From NCBI RefSeq assembly GCF_003076275.1, contig NZ_CP029064.1:2304501-2368500 (forward strand): a DNA stretch of 64,000 nucleotides, written 5' to 3'. The notes beneath the pieces were generated by a model. That model had not been told where the DNA came from and made no database searches. It saw nothing but the letters and a program-made list of their open reading frames with translations. Below are positions 15,951 to 24,248 of this stretch, in pieces (position 1 is the first letter of the stretch; the number at the start of each line of letters is the position of its first letter). Position numbers and translations under genes: made by a program. The DNA comes from Microbulbifer sp. A4B17. Lineage in GTDB: Bacteria > Pseudomonadota > Gammaproteobacteria > Pseudomonadales > Cellvibrionaceae.

Positions 15951-18314
15951 ATGAATATAAAACTACTCGGCCGCTTAACAGCGGCATTGCTTGCTATGTC
16001 CAGCATTTCGGACAGTTTTGCCGCGGACCCCCTCAATGTCACCGGAGATAAGTTCCGTCAGCTGGAGGAGCTATTGCCGACACCTAACAGCTATCGCACA
16101 GCTTCGGGAGCTCCGGGTCATGCCTATTGGCAGCAGCAGGCTGACTACGATATCAAGGTGTCGCTGGACGATGAACAGCAACTGATAACCGCTTCAGAGA
16201 CCATCACTTATACCAATAATTCGCCGGATACTCTGCGTTATTTGTGGGTGCAATTGGACCAGAACCGTTTTAAGCCGGATTCATCTGGAAACCTGGCGAC
16301 GCCGGTTGATCTGGAGGCGATTGCACCGGATACCATTCCATTTAAGAGTTTTCGACGTGCTCTAGTATCCGGTGAATTCCCAGGTGGATACCAGATTACT
16401 AAAGTGGCTGATGCTCGGGGAAGAGAGCTTCGCCATACTATTGTTGATACTGGCATGCGAATTGACTTGCCCCAGCCTCTGGCCTCAGGTTCCAGCGTGA
16501 GTTTCCAGATTGACTGGGCTTATAAGGTTATTGAGCAGAAAGCACTGGGTGGTCGTTCCGGTTATGAATATTTTGAGCGCGACGATAATTACTTATACGA
16601 GATAGCCCAATGGTTCCCTCGTATGGCTGCATATAACGATGTTAGCGGCTGGCAAAACAAGCAGTTCCTGGGGCGCGGCGAATTTGCACTGGAGTTTGGG
16701 GATTATCGTGTTGCTATCGAGGTGCCGGCGGATCATATCGTTGCTGCAACCGGTGTTCTTCAAAACCCGAAGGATGTGTTGACCTCCAAGCAGCGTGAGC
16801 GTTTAAGACGGGCCCGCACTGCGAGTAAGCCAGTGATGATTGTCACTAAGGACGAGGCTCTGGAAAATGAGAAAAGTCGTTCCACCAAGCGCAAAACCTG
16901 GGTTTTTGAAGCGGAAAATGTCCGTGACTTTTCCTGGGCATCTTCGCGTAAGTTCTTGTGGGATGCACAGGGTTATAAAAAGGGCGGCACCGACACAATG
17001 GCGATGTCCTTTTACCCGGAAGAAGGTACTCCGCTATGGGATAAGTACTCGACAGAGTCCATTATTCATACAATAGATGTCTATAACCGCTACAGTTTTG
17101 ACTATCCCTACCCGGTATCTATTTCAGTTAACGGCCCTGTGGGGGGAATGGAATACCCCATGATCACCTTTAATGGTCCGCGACCGGAAATAGATGAGGA
17201 GGACCGCAGCAAGCGCACTTACTCCCGTCGCACCAAGTATGGGCTTATCTCGGTGATCATTCATGAAGTAGGGCATAACTACTATCCTATGATCATCAAT
17301 TCTGATGAGCGTCAGTGGACCTGGATGGATGAGGGGCTGAACACTTTCGTACAGTTCCTGGCTGAGCAGGAATGGGAAGAGAAGTACCCATCCCGCCGCG
17401 GCGATGCACGAAAAATTGTCGAGTATATGAAGAGTGAGAACCAGGTTCCGATTATGACGAATTCGGAATCAGTGCTTCAGCTTGGCAACAACGCCTACGG
17501 CAAGCCGGCGGCCGCACTGAATATCCTGCGTGAATCCATTATGGGGCGTGAGCTTTTTGACTTCGCCTTCCGCGAATACGCTCAGCGCTGGAAATTCAAG
17601 CGCCCTATGCCAGCAGATTTTTTCCGCACTATGGAAGATGCATCAGGTATGGATCTGGATTGGTTCTGGCGCGGATGGTTCTACACCACTGATAATGTCG
17701 ATATCAGCCTTGATGCCGTACGTCATTACACCGTTGGTACACAAAATCCTGAAGTGGAAGGGCCTTGGAAGCGTGCCCAGCATAATCGGGAACCCGAGAC
17801 TGTTACTGTTGTTGAAAATCGTACGAAGAAGTTGACCCGAATCGTCGATGCTAAGCCGGAGCTGGAAGACTTCTATAACACTCACGATGAGTTTGACGTT
17901 TCCAATGCGGATCGCAATAGCTACCAAAGTAAACTAGAAAATCTAGAGGACTGGGAAAAAGACATGCTCAAGGTTGAGAGTAATGTCTACGTGCTGGACT
18001 TTAGCAATATTGGTGGCTTGGTGATGCCACTGTTCCTGCGGCTGGAATATGAAGATGGAAGTGTTGAGGATTTGCGTATCCCCGCTGAAATCTGGACTCG
18101 CAATGCCAAGAAGACCTCCAAAATGCTGGTGAGGGATAAGAGCAAGGTGCTTAAGTCTGTAGTGCTCGATCCCCATTGGGAAACAGCGGATGTCAATGTG
18201 GAGAACAACTTCTATCCACGTCGAATTATCAAGTCACGCCTGGAACTATTTAAGGATGAAAAGCAGCGTAACTTGATGAAAGATTGGGATGAGGAGCTTA
18301 AAGAGGAAGATTAG
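15951..18314 (+). CDS. secreted M1-family (gluzincin) metallopeptidase
   Basis: A 787-residue protein with a signal peptide (cleavage after SDSFA, about residue 24). An N-terminal beta domain is followed by the thermolysin-like catalytic domain, with the zinc motif HEVGH near residue 438 and the downstream ligand Glu in WMDEGLNTF near 458. The exopeptidase GxMEN motif appears as GGMEY near 400. Such proteins act as aminopeptidases in the periplasm or outside the cell. It is a single-gene unit with terminators on both sides. Its need for zinc and its place after the zur operon may or may not be meaningful; I see no Zur box in its upstream region. Confidence 0.9.
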   Translation: MNIKLLGRLTAALLAMSSISDSFAADPLNVTGDKFRQLEELLPTPNSYRTASGAPGHAYWQQQADYDIKVSLDDEQQLITASETITYTNNSPDTLRYLWVQLDQNRFKPDSSGNLATPVDLEAIAPDTIPFKSFRRALVSGEFPGGYQITKVADARGRELRHTIVDTGMRIDLPQPLASGSSVSFQIDWAYKVIEQKALGGRSGYEYFERDDNYLYEIAQWFPRMAAYNDVSGWQNKQFLGRGEFALEFGDYRVAIEVPADHIVAATGVLQNPKDVLTSKQRERLRRARTASKPVMIVTKDEALENEKSRSTKRKTWVFEAENVRDFSWASSRKFLWDAQGYKKGGTDTMAMSFYPEEGTPLWDKYSTESIIHTIDVYNRYSFDYPYPVSISVNGPVGGMEYPMITFNGPRPEIDEEDRSKRTYSRRTKYGLISVIIHEVGHNYYPMIINSDERQWTWMDEGLNTFVQFLAEQEWEEKYPSRRGDARKIVEYMKSENQVPIMTNSESVLQLGNNAYGKPAAALNILRESIMGRELFDFAFREYAQRWKFKRPMPADFFRTMEDASGMDLDWFWRGWFYTTDNVDISLDAVRHYTVGTQNPEVEGPWKRAQHNREPETVTVVENRTKKLTRIVDAKPELEDFYNTHDEFDVSNADRNSYQSKLENLEDWEKDMLKVESNVYVLDFSNIGGLVMPLFLRLEYEDGSVEDLRIPAEIWTRNAKKTSKMLVRDKSKVLKSVVLDPHWETADVNVENNFYPRRIIKSRLELFKDEKQRNLMKDWDEELKEED

Positions 18315-18321
18315 GTCTTGG

Positions 18322-18376
18322 AAAAAGTGCAGCTCGCAGGCGGTCGGCCTGGAGAGTTGCACTTTTGTCCTTTTTA
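18322..18376 (+). terminator. intrinsic terminator after the M1 peptidase
   Basis: AAAAGTGCAGCTC pairs with GAGAGTTGCACTTTT (18322-18366) with one mismatch, followed by GTCCTTTTT. The A/T flanks would let it work in both directions. Confidence 0.8.
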
Positions 18377-18422
18377 CTAAAAATATCCATCTGAAACATT
18401 CATTGTGTAGTGGTAGTAATTG

Positions 18423-18908
18423 ATGAAAGTTTTACTTTCCTTTTTATTGATAGTCACAACCTCGGTATTTTCACTCCAGGCAAGCGCACATCGCTATCAT
18501 TTTGGTTTGACCAACCTCTCCGTAAACGAGCGCACTCAAACGCTGGAGGTTTCCCATCGTTTTTTTGTTGCTGACATTGAAAAGGCTTTATCAATAAGTG
18601 CCAGTAAAGAGTTGAATGAAGCACAAAGACAGATGGAGAGCTATGTCAATTCAAGATTTCAGATTAGCCAGGAAAATGGTGAGGTGGTGAAGCTTAATTG
18701 GGTAGGTATGGAAGCTGACGTTCATGACATTTGGATATATCAGGAAGTGCCTATGGTAGATATTTCCAGTAAAAAATTGAACGTTAAACAATCAATGCTG
18801 ATGGAGATAGAGCGGGACCAGGTGAACACATTGAATGTCAATAATGGCAGGGGAACTCAAAGCTACACCTTAAAGCCCGGTGAGAGTAAGGTAGGGTTCA
18901 CTTTATGA
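18423..18908 (+). CDS. DUF6702 family exported protein
   Basis: A 161-residue protein with a signal peptide (MKVLLSFLLIVTTSVFSLQASA) cut before HRYHFGLTNLSVNERT. The HxFH-type start and VSHRFFVADIEKAL near residue 42 are what I associate with DUF6702, a family of unknown role found beside peptidases and metal genes. ATG 18423 is preferred to the TTG three bases before it; the ribosome site is weak. It follows the M1 peptidase on the same strand, as related genes often do, but a terminator separates them. Confidence 0.7.
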   Translation: MKVLLSFLLIVTTSVFSLQASAHRYHFGLTNLSVNERTQTLEVSHRFFVADIEKALSISASKELNEAQRQMESYVNSRFQISQENGEVVKLNWVGMEADVHDIWIYQEVPMVDISSKKLNVKQSMLMEIERDQVNTLNVNNGRGTQSYTLKPGESKVGFTL

Positions 18909-19067
18909 GCTGGAAACTTGTCAGATAGTATCTAATTCTGTAGTTGATCGTTCAGGATTGACCTGACAGAAGACCTTTTGAAAACCGGTAACTGTCAGAT
19001 CAAATCTGAACTGATGCAGTCAAAAGCAGAATAGCTCAATAGGCTATACGTCCACTCTTGAGAAAAG

Positions 19068-19625
19068 TTAAATTACTTGCCCCGTTACCGGCATATATAT
19101 CATGGTTGTATGGGAATTGCCGTTATGATTACTATCTTTACCAAAAAAATGAGCCATATCTAGTAGCTCCCAACCGCCTGTATTTCCATCAGTAAAAACA
19201 CAGTCACTTTTATTGCCTGCTCCATGACCATTTGAGGTATGAATCATTACATGTCTCATAACTCCTAAATTTGATAGAAAACCAACGAAGCAGCCCTCCG
19301 GCAAGGTCATCAAATCGTGCAGAGTATTAACTGATCGGGTTCTGGGGGTGGCTCCAAAAATTCTATTGTAGTTATTGTTACCAGTAACATTATAGTTTTT
19401 GTTGTCCATGGTTACACTTGGGCAGTTTACACCCTTGGCGCTCCAGGCACAGTAGAGCGCAGCGTCCCAGCATTGCAAACTGCTTAGTTTTGTATAAAGG
19501 GAAAGCTCTGGTCCTGTCAGAGTGCCGTTCATGAAAGCGGGTTTCGCATTTCCCATCGCCTCAGCTAACAGACGCGTTCTTCTACCCGGTGTTTGCCCTT
19601 CAGGGATTAAGGTCATTAGTGGCAT
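19068..19625 (-). CDS. orphan protein with papain-like Cys/His arrangement
   Basis: A 185-residue soluble protein with no signal peptide or membrane segment. I do not recognise it with certainty. Its layout, a Cys in SLQCWDAALYCAWSA near residue 52 followed about 85 residues later by RHVMIHTSNGHGAGNK with the likely catalytic His, and then DGNTGGWELLD, matches the Cys-His order of papain/NlpC-like hydrolases that occur as bacterial effectors or polymorphic-toxin domains. There is no immunity-like gene touching it, and the leftward neighbourhood is gene-poor. ATG 19625 has only a weak upstream site (AAGGAAC). Could be a transferred effector domain; function unproven. Confidence 0.5.
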   Translation of the reverse strand: MPLMTLIPEGQTPGRRTRLLAEAMGNAKPAFMNGTLTGPELSLYTKLSSLQCWDAALYCAWSAKGVNCPSVTMDNKNYNVTGNNNYNRIFGATPRTRSVNTLHDLMTLPEGCFVGFLSNLGVMRHVMIHTSNGHGAGNKSDCVFTDGNTGGWELLDMAHFFGKDSNHNGNSHTTMIYMPVTGQVI

Positions 19626-20178
19626 TTTTGTTCCTTATTTTTATGCTTAGAAGTTGTTTTCTAAATGTTAATGCACCAAATGAATCGCATTGAACCCATG
19701 ATAAATGAATGGCGGACCTAACTGTTAGAAAAAAGTGCTATTTGTAATGCTGTGTTTTAGTAGGCTAATGACAATCTATAGATGCGACTCTTTATTTTAT
19801 TTTTTTTGATTAAAAGGTTGTGCCTTATGGTGGTGTGAGTCGTAAAACCCTACTAGGTAGCAGAAATATAGTTTTTCGCTGCAAGCCTTCAGCTTGAGTG
19901 GATGTGTTTCTGATGATACTTCCTATGTGTTATTAACAGCTTGGTATTGCCCCGGGGCTGTGAAAATAGGATCGTTGTAGTTTTCTTAAGTTAAAGTAAT
20001 AGTTAGCGGTAAACCTTTTCTGTTTTTAATGGCGGTGGGGGTAGTGTTCGGGGTTGTGTGTTTAATCTTTAACCAGGCGCTACATAATGTCAACCTAAGC
20101 TTTTATATTACTTGAAGTTTATTGTTGTAATTTTTTTGTGATGCCTTTGGGTTTTGGCAGACGCTGGGTACTTTGGGG
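19626..20178. other. 550-base AT-rich stretch without a supported gene
   Basis: Both strands are broken by many stops. Base composition is more AT-rich than the flanking genes, with T runs around 19800. No repeat or RNA gene that I can recognise. Together with the orphan genes on either side it looks like a transferred or decaying patch. Confidence 0.4.
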
Positions 20179-20394
20179 TTATATTTCTTTACGCGCTTGC
20201 TTAAACCAGCTAAGTACTTTCTGGTGGTGCTCTGTTCCATATAAAAGAATAAAGTTGCGTGTATGGTAGTTACTGTTGTCTTGCAGCGCGCGGATGCGCT
20301 CATCAACAAATTCTGGAGTTAGCTCAATACCGCACTCTATTGTAATACAATGCAGCCACGCGTCGAAATTATCGGGTACTACTGACTGGGTCAT
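20179..20394 (-). CDS. small conserved-looking hypothetical protein (71 aa)
   Basis: A 71-residue leftward ORF with a good ribosome site (TTAGGAATTATT before ATG 20394). The product is acidic in the middle with FDAWLHCITIECGIELTPEFVDERI and ends NFILLYGTEHHQKVLSWFKQA, a regular helical pattern that looks like a genuine small protein. I cannot name the family. It is transcribed on the same strand as the TonB receptor upstream, with a hairpin between them, so it may be separately expressed. An overlapping 68-codon frame (20103-20309) has no site of its own and is not called. Confidence 0.5.
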   Translation of the reverse strand: MTQSVVPDNFDAWLHCITIECGIELTPEFVDERIRALQDNSNYHTRNFILLYGTEHHQKVLSWFKQARKEI

Positions 20395-20502
20395 AATAAT
20401 TCCTAATTAGATACTTGGTGTCTACAGATCCAGGGGAAGCTCTTGTGAGAATGTAAGGACTTTTTTCAGTTCTTAGTGAGAATTGTTTATACAAGCAGAG
20501 GA

Positions 20503-20530
20503 ACCACCGGCAATAATCTTTGCCGGTGGT
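20503..20530 (-). terminator. hairpin after the TonB receptor
   Basis: ACCACCGGCAA / TTGCCGGTGGT (20503-20530) with a short loop, 12 bases past the leftward receptor gene. The stem is strong but only a mixed pyrimidine stretch follows, so termination strength is uncertain. Confidence 0.6.
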
Positions 20531-20542
20531 CTTAGTGACCGA

Positions 20543-22858
20543 CTAGAACATACCCCGCAATCCAATACTAAAGCTCCTCCCCGGCAGTGGAGCAAGTTCT
20601 TTTAGGAAGGACGAATGCACATAGGCTAACTCGTCTGTCAGGTTATTAGCCTTAAGGTAAACGGTCAGGTTGTTTTGGTTCCCTAGAAAAGTGTACGCAA
20701 GCTCAGTATTCAAAAGTGTGTAAGCAGCGGTGGTGGTTTCCAGTTCCGCTACTTTGGTTTGCTTAAACGCATGCGTAACCTCGATCCCTGCATCCCATCC
20801 ATTGGAACTATAATTTAGCATGCCGCCCAATCGTATAGGTGGGATGCGAGGCAGATTACCTCCGTCATCCAGCTTTCCTCGAACAGTGTCTCCCCACAGT
20901 GTCAGCGTGAGAGGCTTGGATAATTGCCAGGCAAATTCAGCTTCTAGACCGTAGAGTGTCGAATCCGCTTGATCGAAAACATAAACCGGCAGTTCGCCAT
21001 GATCATGACTCTCTTCTTCCTCTTCGTGATCGTGTTCTTCAAAGTCTTCGCTGGTATAGCCCGTATTGCGTTCGTAGTAGAAATTATCTATCTGGTTGTA
21101 GAATAAGTTCAGTACCCAGCCGATATTTCCTGAATGCCTGCGAAAGCTCAGGTCAATGTTGTTGGATACCTCTTCATCAACATTGTTCTCATAGTAAAAA
21201 TAGGGTTCTTCTGTATCATCATCCAGTTTAAAGAGAGCGCCGACTTCGAAGCTACTGGTGCCGATATGGGGGCCATACGAGAAAAGTTCAGCGGCGCTGG
21301 GGGCCCGTTGTGCGTGGGTAAAAGAGATCCCGGCATTGTAATTGGCGGCGATATCCCAGACCAAGCCAGCAGAAACGCTATAGGGCGTAAAAGTCAGTTT
21401 ATCGAGGTTTTCTCCTTCCCATTCATCGTCGGCAGCTTCAACCGTGACTCTTTCGACACGGGCTCCTAGTTGCCATAGGAATTCACCCGTATGCTTTTCT
21501 TGTATCAGCCCAATTGCTGAGCTTTCTGTTGTGCTCGGCGGGGTAAAGGCCTCTTCACCTACCGCTTCAAAATCTGTAGTTTTGCTCTCCAGGGTTATTG
21601 CGCCGCGCCATCCGGCCCTTTCTTGCAATAATAGGTTGACCCGAGCTTGAAGTGTCTGATTGCTGAATGTTGTACCGACAGCGTCGTTTTCGATTTCAGA
21701 ATGTTCGTAGTCTGTGTATCCAATTCTGGTGTCCAGACCACTCAACCATATGTTGTCCAGAGACAGTTCACTGACCAGCTGCCATCGGTCCTGTTTCAAA
21801 TCAGAAACTACTTCTACTTCTTCTTCATGTTCGTCATGATGCTCTGATTCATCATCTTCGTGTTCATCAGAGTGGCCGTGCCCGGGAATACCATTAATTC
21901 GCTCCAGACGTCCATAGGCAAGGCCGATAGATCCATTATCTAAAAACCAGTTTCCACCAATGTTGAACCCTTTACTTTTTGAATCGCTGTTCTCTAATAC
22001 TTCACTGGAATCTACGTCATGGTCGCTTGAGGAAGGGACTTCATAGTCGTCACCTTTACGCCAGAAACTGTCCACGTGGTATGCCAGCTGATCATTGCCT
22101 CCGGTATGTGCCAGCGAGGCCTCACGCTCATTTGCAACGGTATTGCTTCCCAGCGAGAAAGCAGTCCTGTTTTCACTGGAGGTGGGTATTCTCTCGTCTA
22201 CCACATTGACTACACCACCGATGGCCCCGGACCCATAAAACAGGGTGGCAGGCCCTCGCAGGATTTCTATCTGCTCTGCGGTAATTGTCTCTGTGGCGAC
22301 GATATGATCTGGGCCAACTCGGGAGGCATCAGCGCTGTCGAGTCCATTTTGGGTAATCAGAACACGGGGGCCGTTGAGCCCCCGGATGATTGGACTACTG
22401 GCTACTGGTCCAAAGTAGCTGGAATGAACCCCCACTTCATTCTTGAGAGTTTCCCCCAGAGTGGAAGCTTGTTTTCGACGTAGTTCTTCGCCAGCTACCA
22501 CGGTTACGGGTTGTGCTGATTCAATGGTGGAAGCATGTAATGGCGTGGCTGTTACGTCGATTTGTTCGATAACGGTGTGTTGCAGGGTAATTGTCAGGGG
22601 CTCATCCTGACCGGCTTGTAGAATTATTGTTTTGTGGCTGTGCCCAGGAGCATTGATGTGGATCTCACGGAGTTGTGAAGTATTCACCTCAAGTGTAAAT
22701 CGGCCTTGGATATCTGTTTGGGATTGTTGTCGACTTCCAGCGACTTCCACACTGGCGCCATAGATGGGCTCTCCAGAAGAATCTAACACCTGGCCGGAAA
22801 TTCCATGGGCGAGGTTTGAAAGGGTCATCAGTGCGATAAGGTTCGCGGTAAGTTTCAT
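20543..22858 (-). CDS. znuD: ZnuD-like TonB-dependent outer-membrane receptor, His-rich loops
   Basis: A 771-residue receptor that would import zinc across the outer membrane with TonB-ExbBD energy. Order: signal peptide (about 19 residues), a carboxypeptidase-regulatory-like domain (about 20-90, GQVLDSSGEPIYGASV), plug domain (about 105-220, with RGLNGPRVL and GPATLFYGSGAIGG) and a beta-barrel ending in a C-terminal Phe. Two long His/Asp/Glu-rich loops stand out: one near residue 325-350 (GHGHSDEHEDDESEHHDEH) and one near 605-622 (HDHEEEEESHDHG). Such loops bind zinc in ZnuD of Neisseria. It follows a DUF1826 gene by 42 bases under a predicted Zur box. Confidence 0.9.
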   Translation of the reverse strand: MKLTANLIALMTLSNLAHGISGQVLDSSGEPIYGASVEVAGSRQQSQTDIQGRFTLEVNTSQLREIHINAPGHSHKTIILQAGQDEPLTITLQHTVIEQIDVTATPLHASTIESAQPVTVVAGEELRRKQASTLGETLKNEVGVHSSYFGPVASSPIIRGLNGPRVLITQNGLDSADASRVGPDHIVATETITAEQIEILRGPATLFYGSGAIGGVVNVVDERIPTSSENRTAFSLGSNTVANEREASLAHTGGNDQLAYHVDSFWRKGDDYEVPSSSDHDVDSSEVLENSDSKSKGFNIGGNWFLDNGSIGLAYGRLERINGIPGHGHSDEHEDDESEHHDEHEEEVEVVSDLKQDRWQLVSELSLDNIWLSGLDTRIGYTDYEHSEIENDAVGTTFSNQTLQARVNLLLQERAGWRGAITLESKTTDFEAVGEEAFTPPSTTESSAIGLIQEKHTGEFLWQLGARVERVTVEAADDEWEGENLDKLTFTPYSVSAGLVWDIAANYNAGISFTHAQRAPSAAELFSYGPHIGTSSFEVGALFKLDDDTEEPYFYYENNVDEEVSNNIDLSFRRHSGNIGWVLNLFYNQIDNFYYERNTGYTSEDFEEHDHEEEEESHDHGELPVYVFDQADSTLYGLEAEFAWQLSKPLTLTLWGDTVRGKLDDGGNLPRIPPIRLGGMLNYSSNGWDAGIEVTHAFKQTKVAELETTTAAYTLLNTELAYTFLGNQNNLTVYLKANNLTDELAYVHSSFLKELAPLPGRSFSIGLRGMF

Positions 22859-22900
22859 GAGTTATTCCTGATAAGATTTTTACGTCCAAGTAATCGCTCA

Positions 22901-23623
22901 TTACTCGTCGGTGGACCCGAAATCGAAAGTGAGCAGTAGTCGCAGTTGGCCGGGTTCGACACTGGGTGAGCGATGGATCAGGCCGAACCCTTCATTGCCC
23001 TCCCAGAGTTCGCCCTTGAGTAGAGCAACTGAGCCGCATGCCAAGTGATTAATGGAAGTTGAGGGGAATTCCTGATTGGCCTTTAAGTCGAGCGTATTTG
23101 GGTCAATAGAGTCTGGAGTCAGCCACTCTGTACCGGTACCTAAATAAGTCGTAATCAATCGGCAGGGCACCCGATCTACATGAAACTTGGGGCACATTGC
23201 ACCGTTCAGGGTTGTTAAACGAATGCCGACTCCGTTTAGCTCAAACAGGTAACTGAACATATCTGCCAGTAGCTGAATATCAGCACACAGATGCGGGTAG
23301 GGCTTAAGCTCTGGTAATACTTCAGCGAGGCTGTCGATCTTGGTGGTGGGTAATAGAATTCGGCGATTGGGGTGTACACCATTGTTAAAGAGTGACTGGC
23401 AATCACTGGCTATGTCACTGGGCAGTTCTCTTTGCCAGATCGCCATATTAATGTCAGTTTGGAAAATATCTGCCAGAACTTCTCCCGTATCCGCAGATAC
23501 GGCCCGACGGGTGTCTGGCTCCTTTACCTCAGGTACTCCTTTTTCAAATGGAACCAGCTCCGCATTATTTACCTGTGCAATAAGTGGCTCATGGATTCTG
23601 CCGGTAGAGAAAGTCAGGCTCAA
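22901..23623 (-). CDS. DUF1826 family protein of the zinc-limitation set
   Basis: A 240-residue cytoplasmic protein. Recognisable parts are TDINMAIWQREL near residue 56, the central CPKFHVDRVPCRLITTYLGTGTEWL near 143-167 and SVALLKGELW with HRSPSVEPGQLRLLLTFDF at the end. DUF1826 genes sit beside dksA2 and COG0523 genes in zinc-starvation clusters of Pseudomonas, which fits here. The HxD and a distal His with Arg (HRSP...RLLL) resemble the facial triad of a 2-oxoglutarate/Fe(II) oxygenase fold; that is my inference. It heads the operon with the ZnuD-like receptor, and a Zur-type palindrome lies 135 bases upstream. Confidence 0.8.
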   Translation of the reverse strand: MSLTFSTGRIHEPLIAQVNNAELVPFEKGVPEVKEPDTRRAVSADTGEVLADIFQTDINMAIWQRELPSDIASDCQSLFNNGVHPNRRILLPTTKIDSLAEVLPELKPYPHLCADIQLLADMFSYLFELNGVGIRLTTLNGAMCPKFHVDRVPCRLITTYLGTGTEWLTPDSIDPNTLDLKANQEFPSTSINHLACGSVALLKGELWEGNEGFGLIHRSPSVEPGQLRLLLTFDFGSTDE

Positions 23624-23756
23624 GCTAGGCTCCTTTTAAGTAAATTCGACTAGTAACAAATATCTATCGCGTTGTTTATTCGCTTTGCTCTCAATGAGTG
23701 AGAGCAAGACGTTAATTTGATTCCCCACTGAGAATGTTAAATCTTCATTGGTGGAG

Positions 23757-23773
23757 ATGATATAACGTATCAT
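23757..23773. promoter_or_regulatory. predicted Zur box upstream of DUF1826/ZnuD operon
   Basis: ATGATATAACGTATCAT differs from the dksA2/zinc-operon site by a single base (A to G) and keeps the same 7-3-7 geometry. It lies 134 bases before the DUF1826 start. Confidence 0.65.
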
Positions 23774-23995
23774 ATTTGGGTTGGTGAGATTAGGCAAGGT
23801 CCTGGCATTGAAGGGGAGGCACAAATTTGGAAGCAGAATGATTGAGCTGACTTCGATAGTTGGAATGAGACTGGCGGGTGCTGTATAGAAGTAGGCTTTC
23901 TGGGGTGCGTTGGCCAGCTCCCACACTGTTTATCGCGAATATCTTTCTTATTATCGGCGCAACTTACATCTTATTCAGATCTGGCAGACCTTAAA

Positions 23996-24010
23996 TGATA
24001 CAATGTATCA
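23996..24010. promoter_or_regulatory. second Zur-type palindrome in the same intergenic region
   Basis: TGATACAATGTATCA is a perfect six-base-arm dyad with the same 15-base length as the other sites but C/G at the inner arm positions. It is 239 bases before the S46 peptidase start and about 220 bases from the other box. It may be a weaker site or a remnant. Confidence 0.45.
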
Positions 24011-24248
24011 AATATATCTTTCTGGTTTATCCAGTTTAGATGGAAGAGCCAGGGAAATAATGGCGATGATGGGCAGGCTACAAGTAGGGTCGCAGATGCG
24101 TGTTGGCCTACAGCCGAGGCGGGTATGTTACTCTGTCAGCCTGCCGTGTTTATAGGTGAATTTTCGGTGTATATGCCGCAAAAGGCAGGGTTGGTGTTGG
24201 GAAACATCCAAAACCAACTCGTTATTATTTAAATATTGCTGAGTAAAT

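Larger units (their letters stand above)
23640..24248. other. 600-base divergent control region with two Zur-type palindromes
   Basis: No supported gene. It separates the leftward DUF1826/receptor operon from the rightward S46 peptidase and contains the palindromes at 23757-23773 and 23996-24010. ORFs of 96 codons (leftward) and 81 codons (rightward) have no ribosome site and run across the operators. Confidence 0.5.

Noticed and set aside
20103..20309. 68-codon leftward ORF overlapping the 71-residue gene
   Set aside because: It overlaps a frame with a better ribosome site and has a low-complexity basic C-terminus.
23636..24155. Two ORFs (96 codons leftward, 81 codons rightward) between DUF1826 and the S46 peptidase
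   Set aside because: No ribosome sites, no family-like sequence, and they run over the two palindromes.
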